Below, one piece after another: positions 1-10,437 of a DNA stretch of 64,000 bases. The stretch comes from Schistosoma mansoni (lineage: Eukaryota > Platyhelminthes > Trematoda > Strigeidida > Schistosomatidae): the NCBI RefSeq assembly GCF_000237925.1, contig NC_031502.1, positions 558,001 through 622,000 of the forward strand, given 5' to 3'. Within the stretch, counting starts at the first letter, position 1; the number at the start of each line of letters is the position of its first letter. The position numbers and the translations under genes were made by a program. Under the pieces are notes generated by a model, which saw only the letters and a list, made by a program, of their open reading frames with translations, did no database searches and was not told the origin of the DNA.

Positions 1-168
1 GGTGACGAAGTATACAGCGTAAAAGGTGTTGAGACTTGGAAGTTTGTTTTAAGACGTGTTCTGAGAAGGACAAATTATGTGAATGCCTGAGTCCTAAATC
101 CACCATTTTATGAATTCTTGATAACACCTTATCATTTATGCTGAAATCTATGTTGAGAAAAAAACTAC

Positions 169-488
169 TGTTAGATCGGCTTACAATAAACTCCAGAGAG
201 GCTCATAAAGAGCCCAACCAATCAGCGATTAGTTAGAAGCTATGCTACTAAAATGCTACTAAAATAACAAGGTCCTGATTGGCTGTTACATACTGCTACT
301 ATGGAATCTCAAGGTCTTTTAATTACTATAAAACCCCTATTTTTCTGTACATAATTGAACCTTGTAGTAAAGTGCTTCTCTGATACTCGTGTCCTCTCTC
401 TGGTCTTTCAAGTCGCTGAGTAGTGCTAGCCTGGGGTTATCCGAATAGCTAGGATCCGAATAAAACGTTCAACTTACGAGTCATAACA
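169..488 (+). repeat. Left LTR of the short Gypsy-type element
   Basis: This 320-bp repeat has TG...CA ends and is paired with 1469-1788. A TATAAAACC box at about 328-336 could serve as the promoter. Confidence 0.88.
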
Positions 489-1468
489 ATTGGCGACGGG
501 GATTTCGGTAAAGAAAAAAAGTACAAGAATTGGGACGTGATTTTGGCAAAAAAATACAGCAGTCGGTAACGTATTTTGGAATTAAATAAGCTGTAATAAT
601 TGCCGGCGGTTTTTGGAGTTATTATTAGCAGTAAAAAATGACGATTTCTCTGGAACAGTTGCAGATAATATTAGAGCACCAGCATCAGCAGATGTTAAGC
701 TTCCAGCAGAAACTATTTGAAACATTTTTGGACAAATTTTTCACTAAACAAAACGTCTCAGGAAATAAAGAATTTATTTATAATGCAGATAATGGTGCGG
801 AAATGGCCGTCTCAGAAGAACGCAAAGTTGAGGGTTCAATTCCCTTTATATCTGACGGAAAATGCAAAATTGGTAAGTTGGCCGGTTCAGAGCAAGACAA
901 TATCTTGCTAAATGCACATGAAACTGTGACAGTATCAGATGTCAAAGAAAAACAAGGTTCCGTAGACAAAGCCCTGAGCCCAGAGTCTAATGAAGCACCA
1001 CTCAATCCGCCGATTTCTGAAGACAAACTTCAGTCAGAATTAAACTACGGGTTACATGATATCGGCCAAGAAAGCTGGAATGGTGCACATGATTTTGATG
1101 AAAATTCTTATGAAGATGAGGAAACTAAGTCGGTTGAATCAAATGCTGATCAAAAACCTAAGGCAATTTCATTAGATGATGATTCCCCTAGCTATCAAAT
1201 ATCCTCCAGTGAAAATCTTAATGAATTTGATGGAGATGTTTCAGAAAAGCCAAATTCCGATGACCTAAAATCAAATATCGTTCATCATCATCTATTCATT
1301 TCTAGTAGATTCTGCGTTCAATACGAGAAATGTGTCATACTTATTGTATTTTGGAGATATGATGATCCAACATTATTTCGTGGGGGAGGAAATGTTGGAG
1401 AATTTCAACCTACAGATAATTTTTTTAAAATCAGAAGTTAATCTTCGAATCTTCAAAAAAAGGGGAGG

Positions 1469-1788
1469 TGTTAGATCGGCTTACAATAAACTCCAGAGAG
1501 GCTCATAAAGAGCCCAACCAATCAGCTATTAGTTAGAAGCTATGCTACTAAAATGCTACTAAAATAACAAGGTCCTGATTGGCTGTTACATACTGCTACT
1601 ATGGAATCTCAAGGTCTTTTAATTACTATAAAACCCCTATTTTTCTGTACATAATTGAACCTTGTAGTAAAGTGCTTCTCTGATACTCGTGTCTTCTCTC
1701 TGGTCTTTCAAGTCGCTGAGTAGTGCTAGCCTGGGGTTATCCGAATAGCTAGGATCCGAATAAAACGTTCAACTTACGAGTCATAACA
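1469..1788 (+). repeat. Right LTR of the short Gypsy-type element
   Basis: It is 320 bp, nearly identical to 169-488, preceded by a polypurine tract and followed by the ACTAC target duplication. Confidence 0.88.
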
Positions 1789-1793
1789 ACTAC

Positions 1794-2460
1794 TCAAGCA
1801 ATGCTATGCAAATTTAGCAGTGCCAAGTTTCAAACTCCATTTTGAACAAAACTAGGTGATCTTATTGAGCCACATACTGACACAGTTTCCCATATGGTTC
1901 AGCTCAGGAAAGCAAAACGAATAAACCATTTAAATGTCATCTACACAAAAAACAGGCATTACCAACTGGATTTTATTGTTTGTTCATGCTTTAAATTGCA
2001 AAGGACCTAGGATACTAACTTGTATTATCCCACTTGTGACCTGAATGAGTGATGGTAAGGAGGAGTTTATTTTAACTATTTCGTGTTGGTGAATGAGAAA
2101 AACATCAAGACAAGTAACCAAGGGTGATTATACCTTAAATTAATGCGAGTTCATTCCAAAAAAACGGGACTTCAATTTACGGTTCAGTTGGCTAGTTTTG
2201 CTAGAATTAAAGAGAATTTATCTCTGCTTGAATATATAAAACAGTGATCAAGATCTTAAAAAGCAGGAGTATAAAGATTTGATTAAACTAATCCTCGTCA
2301 AATACTTGCTCTTGCTCTTTTCAAATAGGATAAAGGAAATATTATGCATAAAACTTCAAGATGTACATAGCCTTTAACATTATGTAATCTGAATGTACCT
2401 GACTCATTCCTTTATGTAGTCAAGTATAATTTGAACACACTAACTTTATTTTTTATTAGT
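1794..2460. other. Probable intron sequence, nothing recognised
   Basis: This AT-rich stretch lies between the LTR element and the first SINE. No exon, RNA gene or known repeat was seen. It lies upstream of the first visible exon of the alpha-2-macroglobulin-like gene and is probably intron. Confidence 0.5.
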
Positions 2461-2472
2461 CTAAGACTGAAA

Positions 2473-2976
2473 TCAGAAGTGGTTTTGTGGAGATTTCAGT
2501 ATTTTCGTAGTTGAAATCATGAGTCAACTGAAGCTAAACCACCATGGAAAACCTAGAAGCACTGTACGGCCGTTTCGTCCTATTATGGGACTCCTCGACA
2601 GTGCGCAGCCACGATCCCGCCTCGCGAGATCTGACAGATTTCAAGACACATGTCTTAGAGTTCTAGTGAGAAGCAGTAACCAGTGGAGTTCAAACTACGT
2701 CTGTTGTGAGATAGGAACTCACTGAAGACAGTTGGTGAACGGTCGCTCAGCTTCGTGGATTGGTTGAGGTTAGACATTAACACTGTTAGATGCCGGCTCA
2801 GTGGTCTATCGTTTAAGTGCTCTGCCGCGAGACTGGTAGGTCCTGGGTTCGAATCTCGCTCGCGAGGCGGGATCGTGGATGCGCACTGCTGAGGAGTCCC
2901 ACTATAGGACGAAACGGCCGTCCAATGCTTCCAGGTTTTCCATGGTGGTCATACTTCAATTGACTCATGCTTTCAG
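2473..2976 (+). mobile_element. Fold-back tRNA-like SINE (family A, copy 1) with hammerhead motif
   Basis: A perfect 12-bp target duplication CTAAGACTGAAA (2461-2472 and 2977-2988) bounds the unit. From about 2630 the plus strand reads a SINE: a head, a tRNA-like part with a B-box (GGGTTCGAATC near 2845-2855), then a tail with a hammerhead core (CTGAGGA 2889-2895, GAAA 2911-2914). In front of it, 2473-2629 is the same tail as a reverse complement. The whole unit is therefore inverted-repeat ended although it was inserted once. Confidence 0.8.
2881..2928 (+). ncRNA. Hammerhead ribozyme motif in family A SINE
   Basis: The conserved core CTGAGGA (2889-2895) is followed by stem II GTCC/GGAC (2896-2899 with 2907-2910), GAAA (2911-2914) and the self-complementary octamer ACGGCCGT (2914-2921) as a minimal stem III. 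Predicted cleavage is after C2922. Stem I is GCACTG with CAATGC and has one mismatch. Hammerheads with very short stem III are known from the schistosome SMalpha repeat; activity of this copy is inferred. Confidence 0.65.
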
Positions 2977-3227
2977 CTAAGACTGAAAAATAAAAATTCA
3001 TTCAGTATCAAAAGTAAAGAATGATAAAGCTGACTCTAAACAAGTTTTTAAACGTTGTCTGCTATTTCCATATACAACGCTTGTAAGTAACTAAACACCA
3101 ATTCTCTGGAATTTTTATATTATCTTAAAATGATCCTATGTAGTTGAATAAAATTTTTTAATCGCCAAATAGATTCAAAATTAATTTCTTTTAAAAGTTT
3201 ATTCTTCTTCTTAATTTCTATCTAAAG

Positions 3228-6200
3228 GGTATTGAACCATTACCTCAAAGTGGAATGGCTGTATTTGAAATTGGACTACCTACTGGTTTCATAGTTTTAA
3301 ATGATGATCTAAGACGATATGTGAATAGTCTTATGGTTCCAAATCTACGATATGCACGTGCCAATTCTAGATATGTACATTTCTTTTTTGATACAGTAAG
3401 TAGTGAATTAATAAATTAGACATTCATTAAAACTTTTCGGTGAGATTATAATTTATGGACGACGACCTTTGAGCGATGCCTTTAGGATGTCTACCTACCT
3501 ACTGGGGATAAATGAGGGTTATAAAGTAGTGTGAAGAATACGGACTATGAATTTCAGTTGATGGTTAGGGTAAGGAATTAGACTTATGATTTTCATCACG
3601 AACTGACATCAACTATAATGCCAAAACTCTACTCAGTCAAATGGGTGATTTGATATGTTATCTTAGATCAGATTGTTTGTGGAGATTTTTAGTAATTTTT
3701 ATACATAGTTGAAATCATGAGTCAATTGAAGCTGGACCACCATGGAAAACCTGGAAGCACTGGACGACCGTTGTGGGAGATATTTCCTGGAATTCTAGTG
3801 AGAAGTAGTGACCAGTGGAGTTCAACCAGGTCTGTTGGGAGATATCAACTCACTGAAGATATTGATGGATGGTTACTTAACTTCGTGGATTGGTTGAATT
3901 GTGGCATTGACATCGTTGGATACCGGCTAAGTGGTCCTAGGGGTTAAGTGCTCTTGCGCGAGACTGGTAGGTCCTGGGTTCGAATCTTGCTCACGAGGCG
4001 GGATCGTGGATGCGCACTGCTGAGGAGTCCCACAATAGGACAAAACGGCCGTCCAGTGCTTCCAGGTTTTCCATGGTGGTTTAACTTCAATTGACTCATG
4101 ATTTCAACTATATATAAACATTAAATCAGATTGGTTAGTCCATAAATTATAGTTTTCCCAAATTTTCTTATTCAATAGAATCTTTAGTAATGGAAGTTTT
4201 AAATTAATTTTGATTCTTGAATACTTGTCGTTGAAATTAGATGATACAAATACCTTTTTTCCCGCCTAACTAACTGTTCCAAAGAATATGTATATGGCAA
4301 GCTTGAAAATGATTATTCATTTCTAGATTCATGTTGCCAGTACCTTTTCATGACATTTATTTTAATGGTTAGTAAGAACTTGATACATTTAGAAAAACAT
4401 ATAACTTTGTGCATGATGTTATATGTTATGTGTTACCCAAGCCCGGGTAAAGGAGGATGGTTGGACATGGGGTTAGCGACCCCGTCCCGTAGAAAACCAA
4501 CTCGCTAAAAAAAACGCTAACCAGAAAAAAATGTGTCTGATTATCAGTAATATTATTTGATAAACCAGTTATTTTATTCATTTCTTTATTGTTGTTTGTT
4601 CGAATATTCTCCATTAATGTTTAGGACTGTAATTGACTAGTCTCTTATTGGGATATGTGTATTCTGTACGGATTACCTCGATATTGCCTTAAGTCACAAG
4701 CATTCTAAACAGAGATGGACGGTGGCTAGTAGTGGAATCCAGAACATGCATTTCTTCCTATTTAGAACACTTTAACTGGATGTACCTGTATTCCAGAGTT
4801 GGTGTTTACATATGCCAGTAAAAGACTGATCAATTGCAATCCTAACCATCAATAGGAAGACTCAAACAAACAATAGAAAATGAATTTAAACTTCACCTCA
4901 TTGTACAAGCTAGTGGCTATCTGGACTCAGTAACTACGTGGATGACACGATAGCATTTGAGGCGAACGGTACTGTGTTCGAGTCCCTGAGTGAACGTCAA
5001 CTTTGGAATGCAGGCGCATCCAGCTGACGAGTCCCAAATGGGATGAAATGCGCATCCTGTATTCCACGGCTAGCCACCATCCATCTACTTCATTGTATAA
5101 CTAGAACTGTTGTAGAATAATAAAATTTAAAAAGATTTTGACACGTAAGCTCTATAGTCTTCTAGTTGTTCATGAAGATAGCACACTAGTATGATCAAAT
5201 CTCGTTATGTACAACTAGTTTTGGTATTAAAATGAATGGGATAAGTTGTTAGAGACCTGTTTCAATTTTTTGTGGCCCTCGAGTATCTGACTCCAATTGG
5301 ATCGGACGGATTTATTTTTATTTATTTATTTATTTAATCACATACATATTGGTACAAAGGGCACCGGATACATATGCGCCACGCAAAATAATGAGAATAG
5401 GAAGAGAAAGTGGGGAGATGCGTATATATAGGGGAAGGAAAAAAAGAGAAGAGTAACGATGGGGGGAACTGAAATGTACAACCGGATCGAACGGATGATC
5501 ACTATCAAATGATTGCTGTTGAAATATGTATCCCAGCTACCCTCGTATATAATTATCAACTTAAATCGCGTTGATGAATAATGGAATTAAATAAGTCAAA
5601 TACGAGAATGTTTTTTGAATACATTTATTCCATGCAATTATTAGTCCAGACGGATGACCAAAGAAACGAAATGATGCGCGGTGGAGAAGGCATGTCAACC
5701 AACTCGATTCAACCAAGCGTAGATTGATACTTATAGTCAGACAAAATTAAGTTACAGACATGTGATGAGTAGGATAAGAAGTGTACGCACATACACTTAC
5801 ATAAAAACAGTTAAGTTTAATAAGCGAATAAATGACAGGGTAAAAATGTGACTCAAGAAGAGTGGATAAATTGGCCTCTCTGGAAGCTGGAATAAGCCAT
5901 ATGGGCTTGACATAGCAACCGACACTACAAATTCATTGATCTAAAACATGGTAAGTTTAAAACGAATCGTTAATTTTGGTTACTTGTCTTGCAAATTACT
6001 ATGGTAGCATAGAGATACCCTAGATACTGTATGAAATCTACGTTACGATTGTCTATCTGACTGGTTTCAGTAGATCAAAAATTTCACCATCTTTGTTTTT
6101 TCTGTTATTAACTTACATATCAGATTACACCGGATAAAACATGCATACAATTTACAGCTGAACGTTATTATCCAGTGGCAAATATAACACAACAACATAG

Positions 6201-8670
6201 ATGCTCAGCTTATGAATATTATGAACCAGGTAAATGGGTAATATTTTTTTTGTTCTTGTCCAAAATTAAATAGAATCGAATACTGAACACTCGATTTTCT
6301 TACCTTGAGTTCAGTGTTTTATTAGAAAGCTTAGTTTATGGAGATCACTAATCAATCTAAGTTAGACAACCATTGAAAACCTTCTAGTAAGAGGCCATAA
6401 TCAATGGAGCTCAGCTATTTTGTGTGTGAGAAGGGTACCCACCGAAAGTTATGGAAGATAGTTGCTCATTATCACGGATTGACTGAAGTTAGACTTGTAC
6501 ATAATTGGGTTCCCGGTGACAGGGTCGTGAATATACGTCCCTGGAGAGTCCCATGATAGGATGAAACAGCTCTCCAGTACTTCCAGGCATTCAATATTTG
6601 TCTAACTTGGATATGTGCTTCATCCCAATCAAACTCAAAAATCCCCACAAAATCCATACTGAAGAAGCTTATTATTGACAACTAGATTCAGAATAATATC
6701 TAGGTTATGGCCACAGTTGGTTTAAATAGGATTTATTATATAGTTGAAATCATGAGTCAATTCAAGCTAGACCACCATAGAAAACCTGGAAGAACTGGAC
6801 AGCCGTTTCGTCCTACTGTGGGACTCCTCAGAAGTGCACATCCACGATGCCGCCTCACGAGATTCGAACTCAGGACCTACATTTCCATACAATTTTTCAT
6901 TATATTGATAAAATGGATGTCATTCATTATCGGTTTTCATAGAATAAACCATAATCTCTTTTGCTTTAATCAACCTACCAAATTGTCGAAACATCATTTT
7001 GAAGATTCAATTAACCAACAGAAATTGATCACTATGATTTGATAAATCAAAAACAGAGAGTCGTCCACGAAATAGTACGAATTAGTGCGAATCAATTAAG
7101 ATATCTTATTCATCAAGAGATTTAAAGGTTCTAGGTTCGATCCCGCGTTATCAGTGAACATTATTAAGTATCTATTATTTTATTTATTTATACACATAAA
7201 TATTGGTACAAGGAAGCACCAAATACATATGCGCCACACAAATCTCATTTGATTTGTGTGAGGGCTGTGATACTGCCCAGGTGCCCAAACTGAAGCAGGT
7301 GGTTTTCTTAGAGGGTCACACCCGGAGCCTTTGACATAAAGGTCTGATCCACAAGGCAGTGGAGCATCGTGAGGAGATGCAGTCTCATGGTAGCCGGTGA
7401 CCAACAATTGGTTCATACGCCATTCGTTCCCTCAGTATAATGGAGCCCATGTGCACCATTGGTTTGGAATCAGGGTTTTCCAACTCCCCTAGGTGGACTA
7501 TCCGTGTCCACCAACCCGGTTAAAGCACCAGACATTCACTTTTCGTCCTCTGAATTTCGTAAACAACAGTAATATCACGAGAATGCAGTGAGTAAGACTT
7601 CCCTGGTAGAGGCTATGTACGCGTGGCCATGTGAGAGTATTTCGAGAGGGAGAGCGGCCTCCCCCCACTCTCGGCCATAGCAGGGCATTTGGGGACAATT
7701 AAGTATCTGTATTTGTTTAAACTGAAAATCCAAGAAACAAATAAACTCATCTGAGAAACCATTGAATACTGAACAATAGTACCTAGAACAACATCATTTA
7801 AGATCATTCAAACGAACTATGAAAAGCAGATAAATAATCAAAAGAAAACGTATAGAACAAGGTAAACAACATAACTGGAACAAAATGCCTCAACATTAAC
7901 TTGATCACAGAATGAATATAATTCAATCTTATCACTGTCTACATTATTTTATAAGAGTTTAAACTAAATACTTATAGGTCAAGTCGGAATACAGTAGGAA
8001 AATGCATAGCTTAAGTATATTGTCAGTGACATACAATAATTTACATGTAGTAATTGAGATGATAGCTCTATAGAGAAATTAAGTTAATTGGTTCGTGGGC
8101 AAAGTACATTCAAATTATAGTGTTGAATTGAATTTATCAACCGATCAATGTTAGATCACCATTAAAAACGTAATATGGGACTCCCCGGTAGTGTGCATTC
8201 GCTGTCTCGCACACAGGAATCGAACCTAGGACCTTCGGTCATGCTTAACCTCCAGACCACTGAACCGGGATCCAATCTTTGGGGTCCCAGCTCTTTGAAT
8301 CGATTTACGCATGAGAGAACGTGAATGCGCACTTCCAAGGAGTTCCATACTGGTCGCAACTTCTCACTGGAACTCCGAGAATTTTACCTGAAGTATTATC
8401 CTTTTCTTTTTTGGTATCCATTTATTTGTACTTTATTTCCCCCCTTCTCTCTCTCTTTTTCTCTCAATATTTATAGGTCGTTATAATAATTCATTATATA
8501 ATGTTGTTTCATTATATACAAATAATATTTGTAATGTATGTGGTAGTTTTGCTTGTCCATATTGTCCTGATTATAATTTATCAAAGAAACGTATTCAATC
8601 ATCAATATCTATATTATGTTTAATATTTTTAATAAAATGGATAATACTACTATATATTGAATGTTTATAA
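3228..8670 (+). CDS. Alpha-2-macroglobulin / CD109-like thioester protein, last three exons (partial)
   Basis: The exons are 3228-3395, 6124-6229 and 8477-8670. All junctions are AG/GT, the phases agree (0, then 1), and the stop TAA is at 8668-8670. This gives the last 155 residues. The first exon (GMAVFEIGLPTGF, then RYVHFFFDT) and the second (FTAERYYPVANI, then YEYYEPG) match the beta-sandwich receptor-binding (MG8) domain that ends alpha-2-macroglobulin, C3, TEP and CD109 proteins. The last exon has a cysteine cluster (CNVCGSFACPYC), then a basic stretch and about 20 hydrophobic residues running to the stop. That suggests a membrane-bound, CD109-like form, either GPI-anchored or tail-anchored; this is inference. 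The family traps proteases or marks targets outside the cell. The thioester and bait regions lie upstream of the window, so function cannot be judged here. Introns of 2.7 and 2.2 kb are packed with SINEs and one L element. Confidence 0.85.
3676..4124 (+). mobile_element. Fold-back tRNA-like SINE (family A, copy 2)
   Basis: The inverted tail (about 3676-3771) abuts a plus-oriented head, tRNA-like part (CTGGGTTCGAATC near 3973-3985) and tail to about 4110. A 9-bp direct repeat ATCAGATTG (3667-3675, 4125-4133) may be the target duplication. The hammerhead core at 4019-4062 has its GAAA changed to AAAA, so it should not cleave. The unit lies in intron 1 of the alpha-2-macroglobulin-like gene. Confidence 0.72.
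4600..5095 (+). mobile_element. Fold-back SMalpha SINE with hammerhead
   Basis: A minus-oriented, decayed SMalpha tail (4600-4806) is joined to a plus-oriented unit (4808-5095) with a B-box-like GTGTTCGAGTCC near 4976 and a well-kept hammerhead at 5005-5065. SMalpha is the schistosome tRNA-derived SINE/satellite known to encode active hammerheads. Similar copies lie at 50440-50715 and 61420-61770. Confidence 0.72.
5005..5065 (+). ncRNA. SMalpha hammerhead ribozyme, all core elements intact
   Basis: Stem I is GGAATGCAG (5005-5013) with CTGTATTCC (5057-5065), including one G-U pair. The core CTGACGA lies at 5024-5030. Stem II is GTCCC (5031-5035) with GGGAT (5040-5044) around an AAAT loop. GAAA lies at 5045-5048 and the self-complementary ATGCGCAT at 5048-5055. 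Cleavage is expected after C5056 (AUC). This layout matches the extended schistosome hammerhead, which is known to need stem I contacts. Activity is inferred. Confidence 0.8.
5311..5483 (-). mobile_element. Retroelement 3' tail with AAATA-type tail, minus orientation
   Basis: A TTTATT run leads into a tail shared with 36960-37153 and, in its last 60 bp, with the L family (TTGGTACAAAG, then CATATGCGCC). It is flanked by a 12-bp target duplication with one mismatch: GGATCGGACGGA at 5299-5310 and GGATCGAACGGA at 5484-5495. It is 5'-truncated. Confidence 0.7.
6334..6655 (+). mobile_element. Old fold-back family A SINE (copy 3)
   Basis: It begins with an inverted tail (TTTATGGAGAT, then AGACAACCATTGAAAACC). 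A decayed head follows, then a plus-oriented tail with a degenerate hammerhead (GGAGAGTCCC, then GGATGAAAC) that ends in ATCCCCACAAAAT. Most of the tRNA-like part is missing. Divergence suggests an older insertion than copies 1 and 2. Confidence 0.6.
6731..6880 (-). mobile_element. Family A SINE fragment (tail and part of the tRNA-like region)
   Basis: On the minus strand it reads the B-box, hammerhead (CTGAGGA and GGACGAAAC both kept, about 6788-6842) and tail, ending near AGTTGAAATCATGAG read on plus. It is 5'-truncated at the tRNA-like part. It lies in intron 2 of the alpha-2-macroglobulin-like gene. Confidence 0.7.
7174..7697 (-). mobile_element. L-family retroelement, apparently full length (524 bp)
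   Basis: A perfect 11-bp target duplication ATTAAGTATCT (7163-7173 and 7698-7708) bounds the unit. On the minus strand it starts GTCCCCAAATGCCCTG and ends in an AAATAAATAAAAT-type tail. Copies at about 13680, 29993 (minus) and 43765 share the same start, so the 5' end is defined rather than random. That argues for a SINE-like family or a fixed 3' piece of a LINE. Short open frames inside are by-products. Confidence 0.75.
8135..8360 (-). mobile_element. Degenerate fold-back family A SINE
   Basis: A minus-oriented tail and tRNA-like part (CGAACCTAGGACCTTCGGTC, then CCACTGAACCGGGAT) is followed by a short plus-oriented tail piece (AATGCGCAC, then GGAGTTCCATACTGG). It is strongly decayed and lies near the last exon of the alpha-2-macroglobulin-like gene. 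Confidence 0.5.
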
Positions 8671-8689
8671 TTGAAAAGACATTTTCATA

Positions 8690-9210
8690 GACGTTCCATT
8701 TAACATTCTTGTGGAATAGTTCAAATCAATCAAAATAGTAGAATGATAATGATGGATCTATCAATGATCATGATCAACAAAATACTTGAATGTGTCGAAA
8801 TGTATTGTATTGGAACTTTTATTTTCATATATTCAAAGTATAACCCATTCTATCTCTCCATGTTAGACAATGAGACGTTCCATTTTACATTGTCGTAGGA
8901 TAGTTCAAACCAATCAAAATAGTAGAATTACAATGATGGATCTATTAATGATCATGATCAACAAAATACTATGTCCAAGTATATTGTATTGGAACTTAAA
9001 TAATAAGAATATTCTTTTATTTTCATATATTCATAGTATAATCTATTCTATCTTTCCGTATTAAACAATTAGACATTACATTTTACATTCTAATGGGATA
9101 ATTCAAACCAATCAAAATAGTAGAATTATAATAATGGATCTATCAATGATAAATGATGATGATCTCATGATCAGTAAAATACTTGAATGTATCCATGCGT
9201 ATTGATTTTT
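8690..9210. repeat. Three degenerate tandem units of about 185-195 bp
   Basis: The units begin near 8690, 8874 and 9072 with GACGTTCCATT, GACGTTCCATT and GACATTACATT. Each contains AATCAAAATAGTAGAAT, then an ATGGATCTAT core. They start about 20 bp after the stop of the alpha-2-macroglobulin-like gene, so they probably form its 3' UTR or the DNA just after it. Confidence 0.7.
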
Positions 9211-9920
9211 TTTTTCTTTCTTAAACAAATAGTATCAATGCCAAGTTATTGAATCTAATTTGTAGAAACTATTTAGTAGTTTACTACTTACTATCCTTCT
9301 TCTTGTATAAAGCTTTTGTGTAAATGTATATATATGTATACATGTATACTTTCTCTTATTTATCCCTTTCATTTCACCTTTTCCCCCTAATTACCTACAT
9401 ATCAATATCCATTTCCTTTCAATTAATTAAGTAATGTGAAGATATTTTGTTCATGCATATATATGTGTGTATACATGTACTAAACTGTAATAGTTCCGTT
9501 CTTCTTTTGTTTTTGTTTTCTTTTTTCTTTCATTCAATTGCGAGTTTTTATATTCAGAATAGGATAGTTATTTCTTTTTTTGTATAGATGAGCAAATGTA
9601 AGGGGTGAAAAATATACATATTGATTAAAGTTTTTTTTTGGGCTGTAACTTGATCACCATTGAAAACTTGAGAGTATTGGACTTGAATTGTTACTTTCAT
9701 TCTCTAGATCAATTTCTTCACTCGTTTTAATGTATATTTAGACTTAGTTTTCATCAATGATTTAGTAACAAATCTTGTAGATGTCATTTATGTAAGTGAT
9801 GAGAAGTTTGAGTTGAGCGCACACTAAAACAGTTCTCGAAGTTCAATATTAATGTAGAGAACTGATTGCAGCAACAGCAACACGTCATATGAGACAAATC
9901 GATAGCTGTTAAAGGTGTGG
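9211..9920. other. AT-rich intergenic DNA
   Basis: The stretch holds T-rich and TATATG-rich low-complexity sequence. No gene, RNA or named repeat was seen. Confidence 0.5.
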
Positions 9921-9921
9921 T

Positions 9922-10437
9922 TATCACTTCCCGGTTGCCCACACCATGGAAGGGTTTTTCTGTAGGTACCTGAAAAGAAAATTGGATTAGAGGTGGTCTT
10001 AGTGACCTGAGAGCGTGACCGCAGTGCCAAACGGACAACTGCTTGAGGTCGGCTACACACGACCTTTTTGTGGGTAATTTTTGTGTTAGCTCCATACTTT
10101 TTGGGACCTTACCGCCGGAGACGGATATTCGTGGGATAAGGTGAGGTGTGCATTTTTAGGATCGACCTTCTCTAACCCCACTCCTCCTTGTGGGAAGGCA
10201 GCATCGCTGTTATGCTGGTTGTCTGAAGGAAACACCTTAGTGCCGTCACACTTCTGTACAGTCAGTAGTACAACTTCGCCCTCGGACCTTGTGTTTGCTG
10301 CTTTTAGTCTTACCGCTCTTCAACCGACCTGTCCGGCATGGTAGGACCTTGAAGAACAATTGTTCCAGCCAGTATAGCTCGATTGGTTCATCGCGATAGG
10401 CGAGCCCGATCACCACGTCTTGGTAGCAGCTACGGTC
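9922..10437 (+). repeat. P repeat, copy 1
   Basis: It is closely similar to 49195-49690 over about 500 bp (shared GAGAGCGTGACCGCAGTG, then GACAACTGCTTGAGGTCGG, then CAGTATAGCTCGAT). The second copy has a 12-bp target duplication, so this is a mobile sequence. Its class is not recognised. Confidence 0.7.

Larger units (their letters stand above)
169..1788 (+). mobile_element. Short non-autonomous Gypsy-type LTR retrotransposon, young fossil
   Basis: Two 320-bp direct repeats (169-488 and 1469-1788) begin TGTTAG and end ATAACA. By eye they differ at only about two positions, so the insertion is recent. A 5-bp target duplication ACTAC lies at 164-168 and 1789-1793. After the left LTR comes a likely primer-binding site (TGGCGACGGGGAT, from 491); before the right LTR is a purine tract (A-run then GGGGAGG, 1454-1468). 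The inside holds one frame (638-1441, 267 codons). Its start (MTISLEQLQIILEHQHQQM) looks like the start of flatworm Gypsy gag proteins; the rest is acidic and low-complexity. No protease, reverse transcriptase or integrase is visible, so it must rely on another element. It probably sits in an intron of the alpha-2-macroglobulin-like gene. Confidence 0.9.

Noticed and set aside
638-1441. A 267-codon frame as a host gene
   Set aside because: It sits exactly between two near-identical LTRs, after a primer site and before a purine tract, so it belongs to the LTR element.
2821-2870. tRNA gene in the GGTTCGAATC-bearing repeats
   Set aside because: Only A- and B-box-like parts are present and no cloverleaf closes. 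They are the tRNA-derived parts of SINEs.
8690-9210. CRISPR-like or satellite array
   Set aside because: Only three long degenerate units occur, with no spacers, in a eukaryotic genome; it is a simple tandem duplication.
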